Notes under the pieces: generated by a model | What the model saw: only the letters and a program-made list of their open reading frames with translations | Databases searched by the model: none | What the model was told of the DNA's origin: nothing | Shown here: positions 52,004-61,588 of the stretch, piece after piece | Numbering within the stretch: the first letter of the stretch is position 1 | Layout: each line of letters starts with the position of its first letter | Source: Desulfobacterales bacterium | Lineage (GTDB): Bacteria; Desulfobacterota; Desulfobacteria; Desulfobacterales; Desulfosalsimonadaceae | Direction of reading: 5' to 3' | Length of the DNA stretch: 64,000 nucleotides | NCBI GenBank assembly: GCA_034520365.1 | Contig: JAXHNP010000003.1 | Coordinates: 558,001 to 622,000 of the forward strand | Program-made: the position numbers and the translations under genes

Positions 52004-53098
52004 ATGTCAGCAAATCGTTGGTTGGCAACAGGCAACTATTTCACCACCTACCGAGAAGAACAGCGCATTTTCTTCACCCATATCGACCGGCTGCTTTTCG
52101 CGGCTTTCCTGACCGCGCTTTTTGCCTGGCCGCTTTTCATTGAGGCAAGCAGCAAGTACATGCTGATCTTTGACAACATTCTCGTGGCCGTCATTGCGGT
52201 TTTGGGCTTGAATCTGGTCACCGGTTTCGGGGGTCTGATATCCGTCGGCCACGCGGCCTTCGTGGGGGTCGGCGCCTATACCGTGGCCTGCCTGGCCCAA
52301 ATCATCGGGGATCAGCATGTGCTGATCACCCACGCCTGGCCGCTGATGATTGTCGCCGGCGGATTGACAGGCGCGGTTTTCGGCTTGATTGTGGGACTGC
52401 CGGCGCTTCGGCTAAGGCACCTGTATCTGCTGATGGCCACCCTTTCTTTTCAAATGATATTCCAATGGGTCGTGGGATTCATGGATTTTTTTAATCAGGG
52501 GCAATTTATATATGTGGGCCGCGTATACTGGTTCACCGGCGAGGTGGGCAGAAGCGTGCACTACAATTTCTGGTATTATGCGCTTTTGACAACAGTGGTC
52601 GTCCTTGGATTCGGCGTCCGAAATCTTCTGCGCACGCGCTATGGCCGGAGCCTCGTGGCTGTCCGGGACAACGACCGGGCGGCCGATGCTATGGGCATGC
52701 ATCCGGGGTTTACAAAAGTTTCGGCATTCGGACTGGCCGGTTTTTTTGCCGGGGTGGCCGGCGCCATGCAGGCCTACCTGAACCGGGGCGCGGGATTTGA
52801 AACCTTTACCCTGCATGAATCGATTCAATACCTGGCCATGACCATCGTCGGCGGACTGGGGTCTCTGCCCGGGACCTTTTTCGGGCCGGCGGCCATAAAG
52901 ATGCTGGATCTGCAAATGGAGAATCTGGCCGAATGGGCCGGCCATCTTCTGCCTTCCTCTCTTGACCTGGCGACCGGCCTGCGCCCTTTGAGCTTCGGTT
53001 TGGTTATCGTGCTTTTTCTCATGTTTGAGCCGCGCGGGATCGCCAACTGGTGGCGGATCTTGCGTTCATACGTAAAATTGTGGCCGTTTCGCTATTGA
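52004..53098 (+). CDS. LivM-type branched-chain ABC permease
   Basis: A 364-residue permease with ~9 hydrophobic segments. The family motifs GLNLVTGFGGLISVGHAAFVG-type and VRDNDRAADAMGMH are recognisable (written here in short form). It has a ~35-residue polar N-terminus. The gene starts 3 bases after LivH. It completes the membrane part of the importer. Confidence 0.92.
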   Translation: MSANRWLATGNYFTTYREEQRIFFTHIDRLLFAAFLTALFAWPLFIEASSKYMLIFDNILVAVIAVLGLNLVTGFGGLISVGHAAFVGVGAYTVACLAQIIGDQHVLITHAWPLMIVAGGLTGAVFGLIVGLPALRLRHLYLLMATLSFQMIFQWVVGFMDFFNQGQFIYVGRVYWFTGEVGRSVHYNFWYYALLTTVVVLGFGVRNLLRTRYGRSLVAVRDNDRAADAMGMHPGFTKVSAFGLAGFFAGVAGAMQAYLNRGAGFETFTLHESIQYLAMTIVGGLGSLPGTFFGPAAIKMLDLQMENLAEWAGHLLPSSLDLATGLRPLSFGLVIVLFLMFEPRGIANWWRILRSYVKLWPFRY

Positions 53099-53167
53099 TT
53101 CCGGCCGCCGGTTTTCCCGAATCACTTGAAAACCGATTGAAACTAACCAAAAAGCAAGGAGGGGGAA

Positions 53168-54391
53168 ATGAAAACGAAAAAAATATCCATTGGGATCATT
53201 GTATCCGTAGTTGTCCTCATGCTGGCCATGCCGGTCTCGGCAGTGGCTGAGGAATACATGATCGGGCTGTCGCTTGCCATCACCGGCCCGACATCCGACG
53301 CCGGAAATCCCTATGCCAAGGGCGTGGAGGATTATTTCCGCTACGCCAATGACATGAAGCTGCTTGGCAAGGACACCATCAAATATGAGATCCGGGACGA
53401 CAAGTACGAGACCGCCATCACCAAACGCAATTTCGAAGAATACCTGGACATGGGCATGGTCTTTTACCTCAACTACTCAACCGGCAGCACCCTGGCGCTG
53501 AAACGGGATTTTGAGGAGGTAAAGATGCCGACCCTGCCGGCCTCCTATCACGCAGGCAACATAGAGGATTCGGACTATGTTTTTCTGCCCATCGCCTCCT
53601 ATTCCGCCCAGGCCATCGGTCTGGCCGAATACCTGGTGGCCAATCATGACGGCAAAACACCCAGAGTGGCCATGTACGTGCATCCGTCCGCATTCGGGAG
53701 AGGCCCGGTGGAAGATGTCAAAGCCGCGGTTAAAGCGGGGCTTGATATGGAAATCGTGGAGGTCGTGGAGCACGGTAAGGATCTGGATGTGACCGGCATG
53801 CTTCAGCGCTGGAAAAGCAAAAATGTCCAGTATGTCATCAGCCATACGGTGCAGTCGCCGGTGGCCACCCTTTTAAAAGGCGCCAGCCGTATGGATCTGG
53901 TGGCCAAAAGCTTTGGTGAAAAAGGCAAAATCACATTTATGGGCGCCCATTACACGGGCGGAAACGATCTGATCGCCCTGGCCGGCAAGGCGGCGGAAAA
54001 TTTCTACTGGACCACTTCCTTTATTACCACCAGTGAGGACAGCTACGCCGCTGACACCCAGATGGCGCTCGCCGAGCGTTACGGCCGGGATGACAAAACC
54101 GCCAACTCCCACAACTATGCGGCCGGCATCATTGTCGCAGAGGTGGCCACAGAGGTGATCCAGCGGGCCAAGGCCAAAGGTGAAGAAATCAACAAAAAAA
54201 CCCTTTACCAGGAGCTTTTGGCAATGAACGGCATGAACGCCTTTTACTCCGGCACTGCCGTGGGCCCGGTGACCTATTCGAAAGACGATCACCAGGGTGT
54301 TGATACCCTGCAGCTCTATTCGGTCCAGAATGGGGAGTTCCGGGCTGTAGGCAAACCGTTTATCCCGGAGTATACGGATAAAATCAAGTAA
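53168..54391 (+). CDS. periplasmic substrate-binding protein of the Liv-type transporter
   Basis: A 407-residue protein with a signal peptide (basic, then IGIIVSVVVLMLAMPVSAVA) and a type-I periplasmic-binding fold (YMIGLSLAITGPTSDAGNPY, later MYVHPSAFGRGPVEDVKAAV). AGGAGGGGG precedes the ATG. The family binds branched-chain amino acids, but also aromatic, dicarboxylic and fatty acids in anaerobes. The neighbouring ligases favour a carboxylate other than an amino acid (inference). A hairpin follows the gene, perhaps to set higher expression of this component. Confidence 0.9.
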   Translation: MKTKKISIGIIVSVVVLMLAMPVSAVAEEYMIGLSLAITGPTSDAGNPYAKGVEDYFRYANDMKLLGKDTIKYEIRDDKYETAITKRNFEEYLDMGMVFYLNYSTGSTLALKRDFEEVKMPTLPASYHAGNIEDSDYVFLPIASYSAQAIGLAEYLVANHDGKTPRVAMYVHPSAFGRGPVEDVKAAVKAGLDMEIVEVVEHGKDLDVTGMLQRWKSKNVQYVISHTVQSPVATLLKGASRMDLVAKSFGEKGKITFMGAHYTGGNDLIALAGKAAENFYWTTSFITTSEDSYAADTQMALAERYGRDDKTANSHNYAAGIIVAEVATEVIQRAKAKGEEINKKTLYQELLAMNGMNAFYSGTAVGPVTYSKDDHQGVDTLQLYSVQNGEFRAVGKPFIPEYTDKIK

Positions 54392-54406
54392 GTCGCGCCC
54401 CCCGAC

Positions 54407-54458
54407 AAAAGGGGGTTGCGGTAAATTAAATGATAAAAATTGCCTCAACCCCCTTTTT
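54407..54458 (+). terminator. hairpin between the LivK and LivF genes
   Basis: AAAAGGGGGTTG / CAACCCCCTTTTT is a 12-bp stem with a ~27-base loop and T run, 16 bases past the LivK stop. It may act as a partial terminator or 3' stabiliser, so that LivK exceeds LivF. Confidence 0.65.
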
Positions 54459-54537
54459 ACCGGGTGATCGCCTCCCTGCATCAGCGAAATCGCCCGGCAA
54501 CGGGTCTGAAAAACATTGAATAGCGGGTTTTAAGTAC

Positions 54538-55356
54538 ATGGCGGCAAAAAGTAACGGGCATTTGCTCGAAGTCAACAACATTGAAGTGGTCTATCACGAT
54601 ATCGTCCAGGTGCTTCGGGGGGTCAGCCTTCAGGTGCCGGAGGGGGCGATCGTTGCGCTCTTGGGGACTAACGGAGCGGGCAAGACCACCACCCTGCGGG
54701 CCATCAGCGGTCTGCTCAAACCGGAGAACGGGTTTATCCGGGATGGATACATCAAATTCAGGGGAACAGACATCACCAATGTGCTGGGTACGCAGGTGGT
54801 CAAACTGGGGGCTGTGATGGTGCCCGAGGAGCGCCGGGTGTTTAAACATCTGACCGTGGATGAAAATATCCGGGTCGGATCCATCACCCGAAAAGACGGC
54901 CAGCATGCAATAAATGCCGACCATCAGCTCATGTACAAGCATTTTCCCCGGCTGGGAAATATCACCAATCGCCTGGCCGGGTATTGCTCCGGCGGAGAGC
55001 AGCAGATGATCGTTATCGCCAGAGCCCTGATGAGCGCGCCCAAAGTACTAATGCTCGATGAGCCGTCTCTCGGCCTTGCACCGCTTCTGGTCAAAGAAAT
55101 CTTTGAAAATATCCGCACCATCAATGAGGAATTGAATACCACCATATTGGTTGTCGAGCAGAATGCCAAGATCGCCCTGGAAGTGTCCCAGTACGCCTAT
55201 ATCATGGAGTCCGGCAAAATCGTCCTGGAAGGCCCGTCCAAGGAATTAAAGAACAATCCGGATGTCAAGGAATTCTACATGGGCATCACCCGGGGCGGGG
55301 GGCGCAAATCGTTTAAAGAAGTCAAATCCTACAAACGGCGTAAACGCTGGATGTAA
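54538..55356 (+). CDS. LivF-type ABC transporter ATP-binding protein
   Basis: A 272-residue ATPase: Walker A GTNGAGKTTTLRAIS, signature CSGGEQQMIVIARAL, Walker B VLMLDEPSLGLAP. The C-terminus is unusually basic (SYKRRKRWM). The gene is 147 bases after LivK behind a hairpin, so it may depend on read-through or its own promoter. It pairs with LivG. Confidence 0.92.
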   Translation: MAAKSNGHLLEVNNIEVVYHDIVQVLRGVSLQVPEGAIVALLGTNGAGKTTTLRAISGLLKPENGFIRDGYIKFRGTDITNVLGTQVVKLGAVMVPEERRVFKHLTVDENIRVGSITRKDGQHAINADHQLMYKHFPRLGNITNRLAGYCSGGEQQMIVIARALMSAPKVLMLDEPSLGLAPLLVKEIFENIRTINEELNTTILVVEQNAKIALEVSQYAYIMESGKIVLEGPSKELKNNPDVKEFYMGITRGGGRKSFKEVKSYKRRKRWM

Positions 55357-55382
55357 TCGGTCATCCGGAGAAGGAAAAACTC

Positions 55383-55775
55383 ATGAATATTTTAGTGGGA
55401 TATAGCGGCACGGATGTCTCTAATACGGCATTGGCGCTGGCGCGGGATCACGCAAAAATCTTCAATGCCAAAGTGCTGGTAATGAATTCCATGGAAGGCG
55501 GGGCTGCGGAAAAAATAAAAACCATTGACCGAATAGAATCCCGACTGAATGCGGCCAAAAAATTTATCCAAGAGGCCGGCGTGGCGTGCGAAACCCATCA
55601 GCTGGCCCGGGGCATGTCACCGGGGGAAGACATCGTTCAATTCGCCCAGGAAAAGGAAATCGACCTGATATATGTCGGCATCAAGAAAAAATCGCGCGCC
55701 CAGAAAATTATTCTCGGTTCAACCGCCCAGTTTATTATTTTAAAGGCCCCGTGTCCGGTCGTTACGGTTAAGTAA
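55383..55775 (+). CDS. single-domain universal stress protein
   Basis: A 130-residue USP with the ATP-type pattern near the end (GIKKKSRAQKIILGSTAQF, G-x2-G-like spacing with Lys substitutions) and start MNILVGYSGTDVSNTALA. GGAGAAGG precedes the ATG. It lies 26 bases after LivF and before an acyl-CoA ligase, in the same operon. Its role there is not clear; USP genes often sit beside transporters. Confidence 0.88.
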   Translation: MNILVGYSGTDVSNTALALARDHAKIFNAKVLVMNSMEGGAAEKIKTIDRIESRLNAAKKFIQEAGVACETHQLARGMSPGEDIVQFAQEKEIDLIYVGIKKKSRAQKIILGSTAQFIILKAPCPVVTVK

Positions 55776-55817
55776 TGGGAACCATTTCAAAAACCCCAGC
55801 CAGACGGGAAAACAGCC

Positions 55818-57338
55818 ATGGGACTGTATGATTTTACCTACTATGATCTAATCCGCCGCAATGCCGATATTTATTCAACATCATCGGCATGGCACGATGT
55901 CGATACCAAACAGGCGCTCACATTCGGCCAGGTAAAAGCCCGGGTCGATCGACTGGCTGCGGGGCTTAAAGCCGAAGGCATTCAAAAAGGGGACCGGCTC
56001 GGGGTATTCGGCAAAAACAGTACGGAGTTCTTCCTGCTCTATGGCGCGGCCGCCGCTTTAGGGGCGATCATGCTCCCGGTTAACTGGCGGTTGAGCGGCG
56101 AAGAAGCCTGCTACAATCTAAGCGACGGCACGCCTAAACTCCTGTTTGCGGATGCGGAATTCCAGGAAACGATCAACGCCCATCGTCAGAAACTGCCTTC
56201 TGACATGCGGTTCTTCAATTTAAAGACAGACAGCGGCGAATATGACTCGTTTGCCTCACTGACAAATCAAACCGAATCATTTGTACCTGCTGACGTCAAA
56301 AATGATGACGGTTTTCTCATTATCCATACCGCGGCGGTGGGCGGCCGGCCGCGTGGGGCGCTGCTAAGCCACGCCAACTTGATGTGCGCCTGCCTGCACC
56401 TAAACTATTATTTCGGGCTCTCGGAAAAGGACGTTCATTTGAATCTGCTGCCCCTTTTTCATGTGGCCGGCCTGTTCATGGCGGCGGCCGCCTTTCAGTG
56501 CGGCGCCTTAAACGTCAACATGACCAAGTTCGACGCCGCCCATGCCGCCGGCCTGATTGATGAGTTCGAAGTTTCCCTGATTTTTGACTTTCCGCCCATT
56601 CTAAACTCCATCCTGACGGCGGCCGGCGAAGGAAACCACAAATTATCTTCCCTCAAATCGGTCATCGGTCTGGGCACAGCCGAAGACATCGAGAGATATC
56701 AGGAAATGACCCAGGGTACGTATTTTTGTATGTACGGCCAAACCGAGACGGCCATGATGACAACCATCGGCCGATACAATGATGCGCCCGGCTCGGTGGG
56801 CCGGCCGGTCATTCTCTCGGATGTCCGCACGATCAATGATGACGGCCACCCCTTAGCCGCGGGAGAGGTCGGGGAAATCGTTATGAAGGGCCCCCTGATT
56901 TTTCAGGGGTACTGGAATCTACCTGACGAGAATGCCCATACGTTTCGCGGGGGTTGGCATCATACCGGGGATACCGGAAAATTCGACGAGGCCGGCTTTT
57001 TATACTATGCGGGCCGCAAAGAGGAAAAGGAACTCATCAAACCGGGCGGGGAAAATGTCTATCCCGCGGAGGTGGAAAAGGTCATTCTGGAGCACCCGGC
57101 GATTGAGAATACGGTGGTTTTCGGTGTTCCGGACCCCAAATGGAAGGAAGGGATCAAGGCCGTTTGCCTGTTAAAAGCCGGAGAAACGCTTGAGGCGCAA
57201 ACACTCATCGATTTCGTCGGCGAACGGATCGCCCGGTTTAAAAAGCCCCATTATGTAGAGATGACAGCGGATTTTCCCTTAAAAGCCGATGGCACGCCGG
57301 ATCGGGAAAAAATCAAGGAACGTTTCGGCCGCGGATAA
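55818..57338 (+). CDS. acyl-CoA synthetase (AMP-forming)
   Basis: A 506-residue ANL ligase. The P-loop is altered (IIHTAAVGGRPRGALLSH in place of YTSGTTGxPKG), whereas A5 (FCMYGQTETAMMT), A7 (GWHHTGDTGKFDEAGFLYYAGRKEE, written in part) and the final Lys region (PLKADGTPDREKI) are normal. The altered P-loop may lower adenylation or signal another acyl-acceptor. It is the second ligase of this operon, 42 bases after the USP gene. Substrate is unknown. Confidence 0.88.
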   Translation: MGLYDFTYYDLIRRNADIYSTSSAWHDVDTKQALTFGQVKARVDRLAAGLKAEGIQKGDRLGVFGKNSTEFFLLYGAAAALGAIMLPVNWRLSGEEACYNLSDGTPKLLFADAEFQETINAHRQKLPSDMRFFNLKTDSGEYDSFASLTNQTESFVPADVKNDDGFLIIHTAAVGGRPRGALLSHANLMCACLHLNYYFGLSEKDVHLNLLPLFHVAGLFMAAAAFQCGALNVNMTKFDAAHAAGLIDEFEVSLIFDFPPILNSILTAAGEGNHKLSSLKSVIGLGTAEDIERYQEMTQGTYFCMYGQTETAMMTTIGRYNDAPGSVGRPVILSDVRTINDDGHPLAAGEVGEIVMKGPLIFQGYWNLPDENAHTFRGGWHHTGDTGKFDEAGFLYYAGRKEEKELIKPGGENVYPAEVEKVILEHPAIENTVVFGVPDPKWKEGIKAVCLLKAGETLEAQTLIDFVGERIARFKKPHYVEMTADFPLKADGTPDREKIKERFGRG

Positions 57339-57558
57339 AGAATCGTCTATTTTGCTATGCCAAAACTTAAGCTTCTGCTTTTTTTGGAAAATTTATATAT
57401 ATCCTTATAAATATATTGATTTTACTATTATTTCTTTATAATATAAATAATATCAGGAAACTATTTAATAAAAAGGAGGACAGCCTATGGAATAAATGGC
57501 TTGCATGGTTGGGGGAAACTTTTTGAAACTCAGATCAAAAGAAAAAAAGGGGGGACCA

Positions 57559-58998
57559 ATGAAACGACTGACAATTTTTATGTTTTTAGTTTTTACCAGC
57601 GTGGCCTTTCTGGCCGGCCCGGCTCTGGCCGAAATGGGCATGGGCAAGGTCACACCGGTAACCACGGATGTGGGCATTCAACTTTTCGGCACCTTGAAAA
57701 CATTTCCGCATTTTGTAAGCAATATGGATTTCAATGATGATGATACCGACTTTGACTGGCTGCTTGACGAGGGCGGAATTATTGACAACGATGAGATCAC
57801 CGTCCGGAATGAATTTCGGCTCGGAATAAAAGGCGGCGGCGAAAACTGGAAATTTATGTCCATGCTGGAAAGCGATTTTGCGCTGGATAAAGGCAACGTG
57901 GACCGCGGCGTTCGGGCCGGGGAAATCAGCAATGACCTGGGAATGACCGGCGAGGACTTTGCGGTCGAAAAACTGGCATTCAGCTACGATTTCACTTCCC
58001 ACGGCATGCCGGCAACCCTTGAAACCGGCTGGAACACAACCTGGGTGGATTTGGAAACCGGCGGCTTGTTCTACGGCGACGACCATCCCTATATCAGCCT
58101 GTCCGGCAACATGAATGATGTTAAATGGGAACTCCTGGCCCTTCTCATAAATGACTGGGCAACCATGGACGGCAATGGTGATGAGGATGACTGGCAGGTC
58201 TATACCGCCAAGGCCACATTCCCTGCCGGCTCCTTAAAAGTAGCGCCTTTCTATGGCTACAGCGATAATCAGGCCCGGGAAGCGGATGTGCATTACTTAG
58301 GCATTCAGGCGTATGGGAAAATGGGCAACCTCAAACCCAAAGCCGAATTCGTCTATGCGCTGGGAGATAAAGACAACTTCACGGCCACCGGTGGTGAGGC
58401 TGATATTTCCGCATATGGCGGCTTTGCCGCAATCGAAGCCGCTGTTTCCGGTTCGGTTAATCCCTACTTCGGCGGTTATTATATCTCCGGCGATGACGAC
58501 GCAACGGACGATGACATTGAAGCGTTTAACCCGATTACCAATATCTCCCGCTATGCCGGCCCCTTCGGTCTTGAGAACGGCATCATTTACCGATACCTTC
58601 CGGTGGCCGGCTCTCATCTTTACAGCAACACCTTTGACACCCTCGGGGGCGCCCCCGGATACGGCGGCATCAGCAACTCAGCCAATGCCAACAGTCCGGG
58701 CATGTATAGTCTAGGAGTCGGCACCCACGGCGGAATGAACAGTTGGTCCTACAAAACCCAATTACAGTATTTCTGGATGGCGGAAACCGGCGCGCTGGAG
58801 GATGTTGAAGAAAAGAGCATCGACGATGCCATGGGCTGGGAATTCGATTTGCAGCTGACCTATCATTTCAACAAGCACTTTTCACTGGGCAATGTGATTT
58901 CAATCTTCGATCCCGGCGATGGTATTGAAGATCTGCAGGGCCCGGGTTTTGATGAAATGGCTTTTGTGGACACGATTGAGATGAAATGGACATTTTAG
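57559..58998 (+). CDS. outer-membrane porin-like beta-barrel protein
   Basis: A 479-residue protein: signal peptide (MKRLTIFMFLVFTSVAFLAGPALA), an Asp-rich N-terminal region, alternating aromatic and polar residues throughout, and a C-terminal Phe (MKWTF), the usual outer-membrane insertion signal. GGGGGGACC precedes ATG 57559. An in-frame ATG 21 codons earlier is possible but spoils the signal peptide. Being downstream of the transporter operon, it might let the same substrate cross the outer membrane (inference). A strong terminator follows. Confidence 0.82.
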   Translation: MKRLTIFMFLVFTSVAFLAGPALAEMGMGKVTPVTTDVGIQLFGTLKTFPHFVSNMDFNDDDTDFDWLLDEGGIIDNDEITVRNEFRLGIKGGGENWKFMSMLESDFALDKGNVDRGVRAGEISNDLGMTGEDFAVEKLAFSYDFTSHGMPATLETGWNTTWVDLETGGLFYGDDHPYISLSGNMNDVKWELLALLINDWATMDGNGDEDDWQVYTAKATFPAGSLKVAPFYGYSDNQAREADVHYLGIQAYGKMGNLKPKAEFVYALGDKDNFTATGGEADISAYGGFAAIEAAVSGSVNPYFGGYYISGDDDATDDDIEAFNPITNISRYAGPFGLENGIIYRYLPVAGSHLYSNTFDTLGGAPGYGGISNSANANSPGMYSLGVGTHGGMNSWSYKTQLQYFWMAETGALEDVEEKSIDDAMGWEFDLQLTYHFNKHFSLGNVISIFDPGDGIEDLQGPGFDEMAFVDTIEMKWTF

Positions 58999-59040
58999 TC
59001 CGCTGGATCAATTAATTATTTTGGCGCACAAAAAAGGAAA

Positions 59041-59066
59041 AAAGGCCGGACAAGTCCGGCCTTTTT
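59041..59066 (+). terminator. Rho-independent terminator
   Basis: AAAGGCCGGAC / TCCGGCCTTTTT is an 8-bp GC stem with T run, 42 bases past the porin stop. Confidence 0.9.
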
Positions 59067-59107
59067 CTGTTATTCTAAGGCTAATTCATCAGGCGAGGCA
59101 CTAGAAA

Positions 59108-60940
59108 ATGTTAAAAAAAAGGTTTGTCGGACTTTTGGCGGCCCTTAGTCTCCTGTGGGCAGCGGCGCCGGCTTCTGCCGCTTTACCGGATTATCAGGGG
59201 CTTTTCACCTATCTGGATACCGCATTTCCGGATCAGCAAAAGATCATATCAAAAATTTCCGCCGTACATCAGCACCGGCTACTTTTCCCCAAAAACGAAG
59301 CCTCCCTTGAAAAAGGCCGGGAACTTTTAATTCTTCGCCAGCCCCCCAACACGCCTGATGCCCTGCTCCCGCAGATCGGCGTATTGCAAATCGAGCGCTT
59401 GACCGGCAACAGCTATGTGGCCCGGCAGGTTGCGGTATTTGAAGATTTGCCGCCGGAATCGGGCGATCCGGTGGCCACCCCCGCCGCCCCGCTGATCTGC
59501 CTGTATTCCAATATTTCCGAAAAAAACGGGTTTGCCCCGTATCAGAAGCTGCTTCAAAAACTGCTGGATCACCATTACCCGGTTTTGGAAATCGACGCCC
59601 TTTCGCATATCCCGTCAGGTCAGGAATACGGACTTCTGCTGCGATTGGAAGGCACAGGAAACACCCTGGTCACCAAGCTGCAATCCTTGTATTCCGGAAA
59701 AACTTTCTATTCCGAAGCCCAGGCTTGTGACCAGGCGTTTCAGACAAAAGATTCTGCGGGCGAAGAGTTCATGCCGGCAACCAAACCACCTGCCCGGGTG
59801 CCGGACACGCCCCACAGGCAGGAGAAACCCGAGAAAGCTGCGCCGCCCGCCACAGATGCCAAGCTCCGGCCATCTCCGGCTGAGCCCGGATCACCAAATT
59901 TTCAAACCGTCAGCACCGAAGCCGGAAATGACTTTCAGCCGCTTCGGCTTCCCGATAAATTCCAGCGACTGGTCATCTGCCAGCTTGATGAGACGCCGGC
60001 ACTAGAATTTGTGCTTTTAAATAATGACAGGGTCCAGGTCTTTCACAAAATCGATAACAGCCTGCAATCCGTATACGATTATGCATTTGACACAGACGGC
60101 ATCATCGGCCTCCATCTCCATGCCATGGATCTGAACCGGGACGGCCGGGATGAGCTGGCCGTGACCCTGGGACAGCGGAAAATAGCGGTCGATGCCTGGA
60201 GCACCCGCTTATGCGCTCAGATTTTAAGCATTCAGGACCACCGGCTTCAGCCGATAAAAAAAGACATTCCTTTTTATCTGCGCGTCATTTCCGAACCCGA
60301 CGGGAAACCGGTATTGCTGGGCCAGGCCAAGGGCGAATACGAGCCTTATACCGGTGCCATCCTAAAAATTGATCCGGCAGATGACGGCCGTTTGTCCACT
60401 TCCACATATGCCCCGGCAAAGGGCGTTTATTCCTTATATCAATTCAGCCGCCTGCCGGGATATCCTGAGAACATAATGATTCTTGAACCCGGCCATCACA
60501 TCAGCGTCTATCACGCGGAAACTGAAAAAATAATGGCAATGACGGATCAAGAATTCGGAGCCTATGAAATCCTCTCTTATCCGGTTGCCCTTGAAGAACC
60601 GGAATTTCTCGGCGGGTTTGACAAAAAAACGTCGGCAGACTGCTTTGCGCCCAGGCGCTTTAGCCTGAAACCAGCCTATGATGAGCAGGTTTTTACCATC
60701 AATAAACAGCGCGAAATGGATTGGGGACTGGAAAAGCTTAAACGCCTCATCGGCAAAGAGAATGCCCGGGACAGCCTGGTGGCTGTTCAATGGACCGGCG
60801 AGGCCGTCCGGCAGACCTATACATCCAAAGCCATAGCCAAGGATATTCTGGATTTTTCATTTATGCGCGGAGAGGATAAAGACGAGATTTTCATTCTGGT
60901 TAAAGACGCCCAGGGCTTTGCCCTGCTAAGAATGGAATAG
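59108..60940 (+). CDS. exported protein with FG-GAP-like motif
   Basis: A 610-residue secreted protein: signal peptide (MLKKRFVGLLAALSLLWAAAPASA), an N-terminal ~200-residue domain of unknown type, a Pro/Glu-rich linker (~225-275), and a C-terminal region with a calcium-type motif DLNRDGRDELAV as in VCBS/FG-GAP beta-propeller repeats. It is probably periplasmic or surface-attached. Convergent with the small gene at 60952. Function is unknown. Confidence 0.75.
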   Translation: MLKKRFVGLLAALSLLWAAAPASAALPDYQGLFTYLDTAFPDQQKIISKISAVHQHRLLFPKNEASLEKGRELLILRQPPNTPDALLPQIGVLQIERLTGNSYVARQVAVFEDLPPESGDPVATPAAPLICLYSNISEKNGFAPYQKLLQKLLDHHYPVLEIDALSHIPSGQEYGLLLRLEGTGNTLVTKLQSLYSGKTFYSEAQACDQAFQTKDSAGEEFMPATKPPARVPDTPHRQEKPEKAAPPATDAKLRPSPAEPGSPNFQTVSTEAGNDFQPLRLPDKFQRLVICQLDETPALEFVLLNNDRVQVFHKIDNSLQSVYDYAFDTDGIIGLHLHAMDLNRDGRDELAVTLGQRKIAVDAWSTRLCAQILSIQDHRLQPIKKDIPFYLRVISEPDGKPVLLGQAKGEYEPYTGAILKIDPADDGRLSTSTYAPAKGVYSLYQFSRLPGYPENIMILEPGHHISVYHAETEKIMAMTDQEFGAYEILSYPVALEEPEFLGGFDKKTSADCFAPRRFSLKPAYDEQVFTINKQREMDWGLEKLKRLIGKENARDSLVAVQWTGEAVRQTYTSKAIAKDILDFSFMRGEDKDEIFILVKDAQGFALLRME

Positions 60941-60951
60941 AAACCCTGTGC

Positions 60952-61206
60952 CTACTGCTGCCGCTCGCCCAGAAAAAACTTTTTAATTTTTCCTGCGATC
61001 CACCTGGCCGGCAGGCGCGTGATCGTATAGCCGATGGTGGCCAGCATGATAAAGATCAGGACTTTGGAAGAAACGGCCATCTCAGGGGTTGTGGCAAATT
61101 GCTGCGCCAGCAGGGCGAGCCCGATGCCCATCAGAATCTGCCACGTATCTGGCAGGAATAGAATGTAAAAAACGATATAGGTTGGGGTTACCGGTCGTTT
61201 CGGCAT
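60952..61206 (-). CDS. small two-helix membrane protein
   Basis: An 84-residue protein with two hydrophobic helices (~8-35 and ~44-65) and a basic C-terminus (RWIAGKIKKFF). No family recognised. No strong ribosome-binding site is visible. It is read convergently to the gene at 59108, 11 bases away. The coding call rests on composition and hydrophobic pattern. Confidence 0.55.
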   Translation of the reverse strand: MPKRPVTPTYIVFYILFLPDTWQILMGIGLALLAQQFATTPEMAVSSKVLIFIMLATIGYTITRLPARWIAGKIKKFFLGERQQ

Positions 61207-61275
61207 ATTCAGGGCCCTGTTTTCTTCTAAGTAACTTCACGGGTATTAGGTTAATTAAATCAATAATTTATGGTT

Positions 61276-61339
61276 GGCACGGTGGCCGACCCTACGATGA
61301 ATCGGGTTTTTCCCCATTCGTAGGGCGGGCCACCGTGCC
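61276..61339. repeat. REP-like hairpin element
   Basis: GGCACGGTGGCC..CCCTACGA and TCGTAGGG..GGCCACCGTGCC are inverse complements with a ~20-base loop, forming a 20-bp interrupted stem. Such GC-rich palindromes are typical extragenic elements. Confidence 0.85.
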
Positions 61340-61487
61340 CGCCTGAAAAATAGATAGAACAAATTTACCGTACCTCAGTGCCTTTAAAGTTACTTATAGG
61401 CTCGGTCCCGGGCGGCAGCCCGGGGGGAATACTTTCAAGGAACTTTGGGTATTAGGTATTAGGTGTAAAACTCAATAATATATGCTT

Positions 61488-61588
61488 TTATTCCGGAGTC
61501 TTCCGCAACTGTCATTCCGAGGCGCGCCAGCAACGAGGAATCTTAAGATTTCTCGCTGCCGCTCGAAATGACAGTATGGACGGATTTT
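61488..61588. repeat. 101-bp palindromic repeat, copy 2
   Basis: Second copy of the element at 44082-44182, with the variable part in the left arm only. Its palindromic arms CTGTCATTCCGAG and CTCGAAATGACAG are better matched here. Confidence 0.88.
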
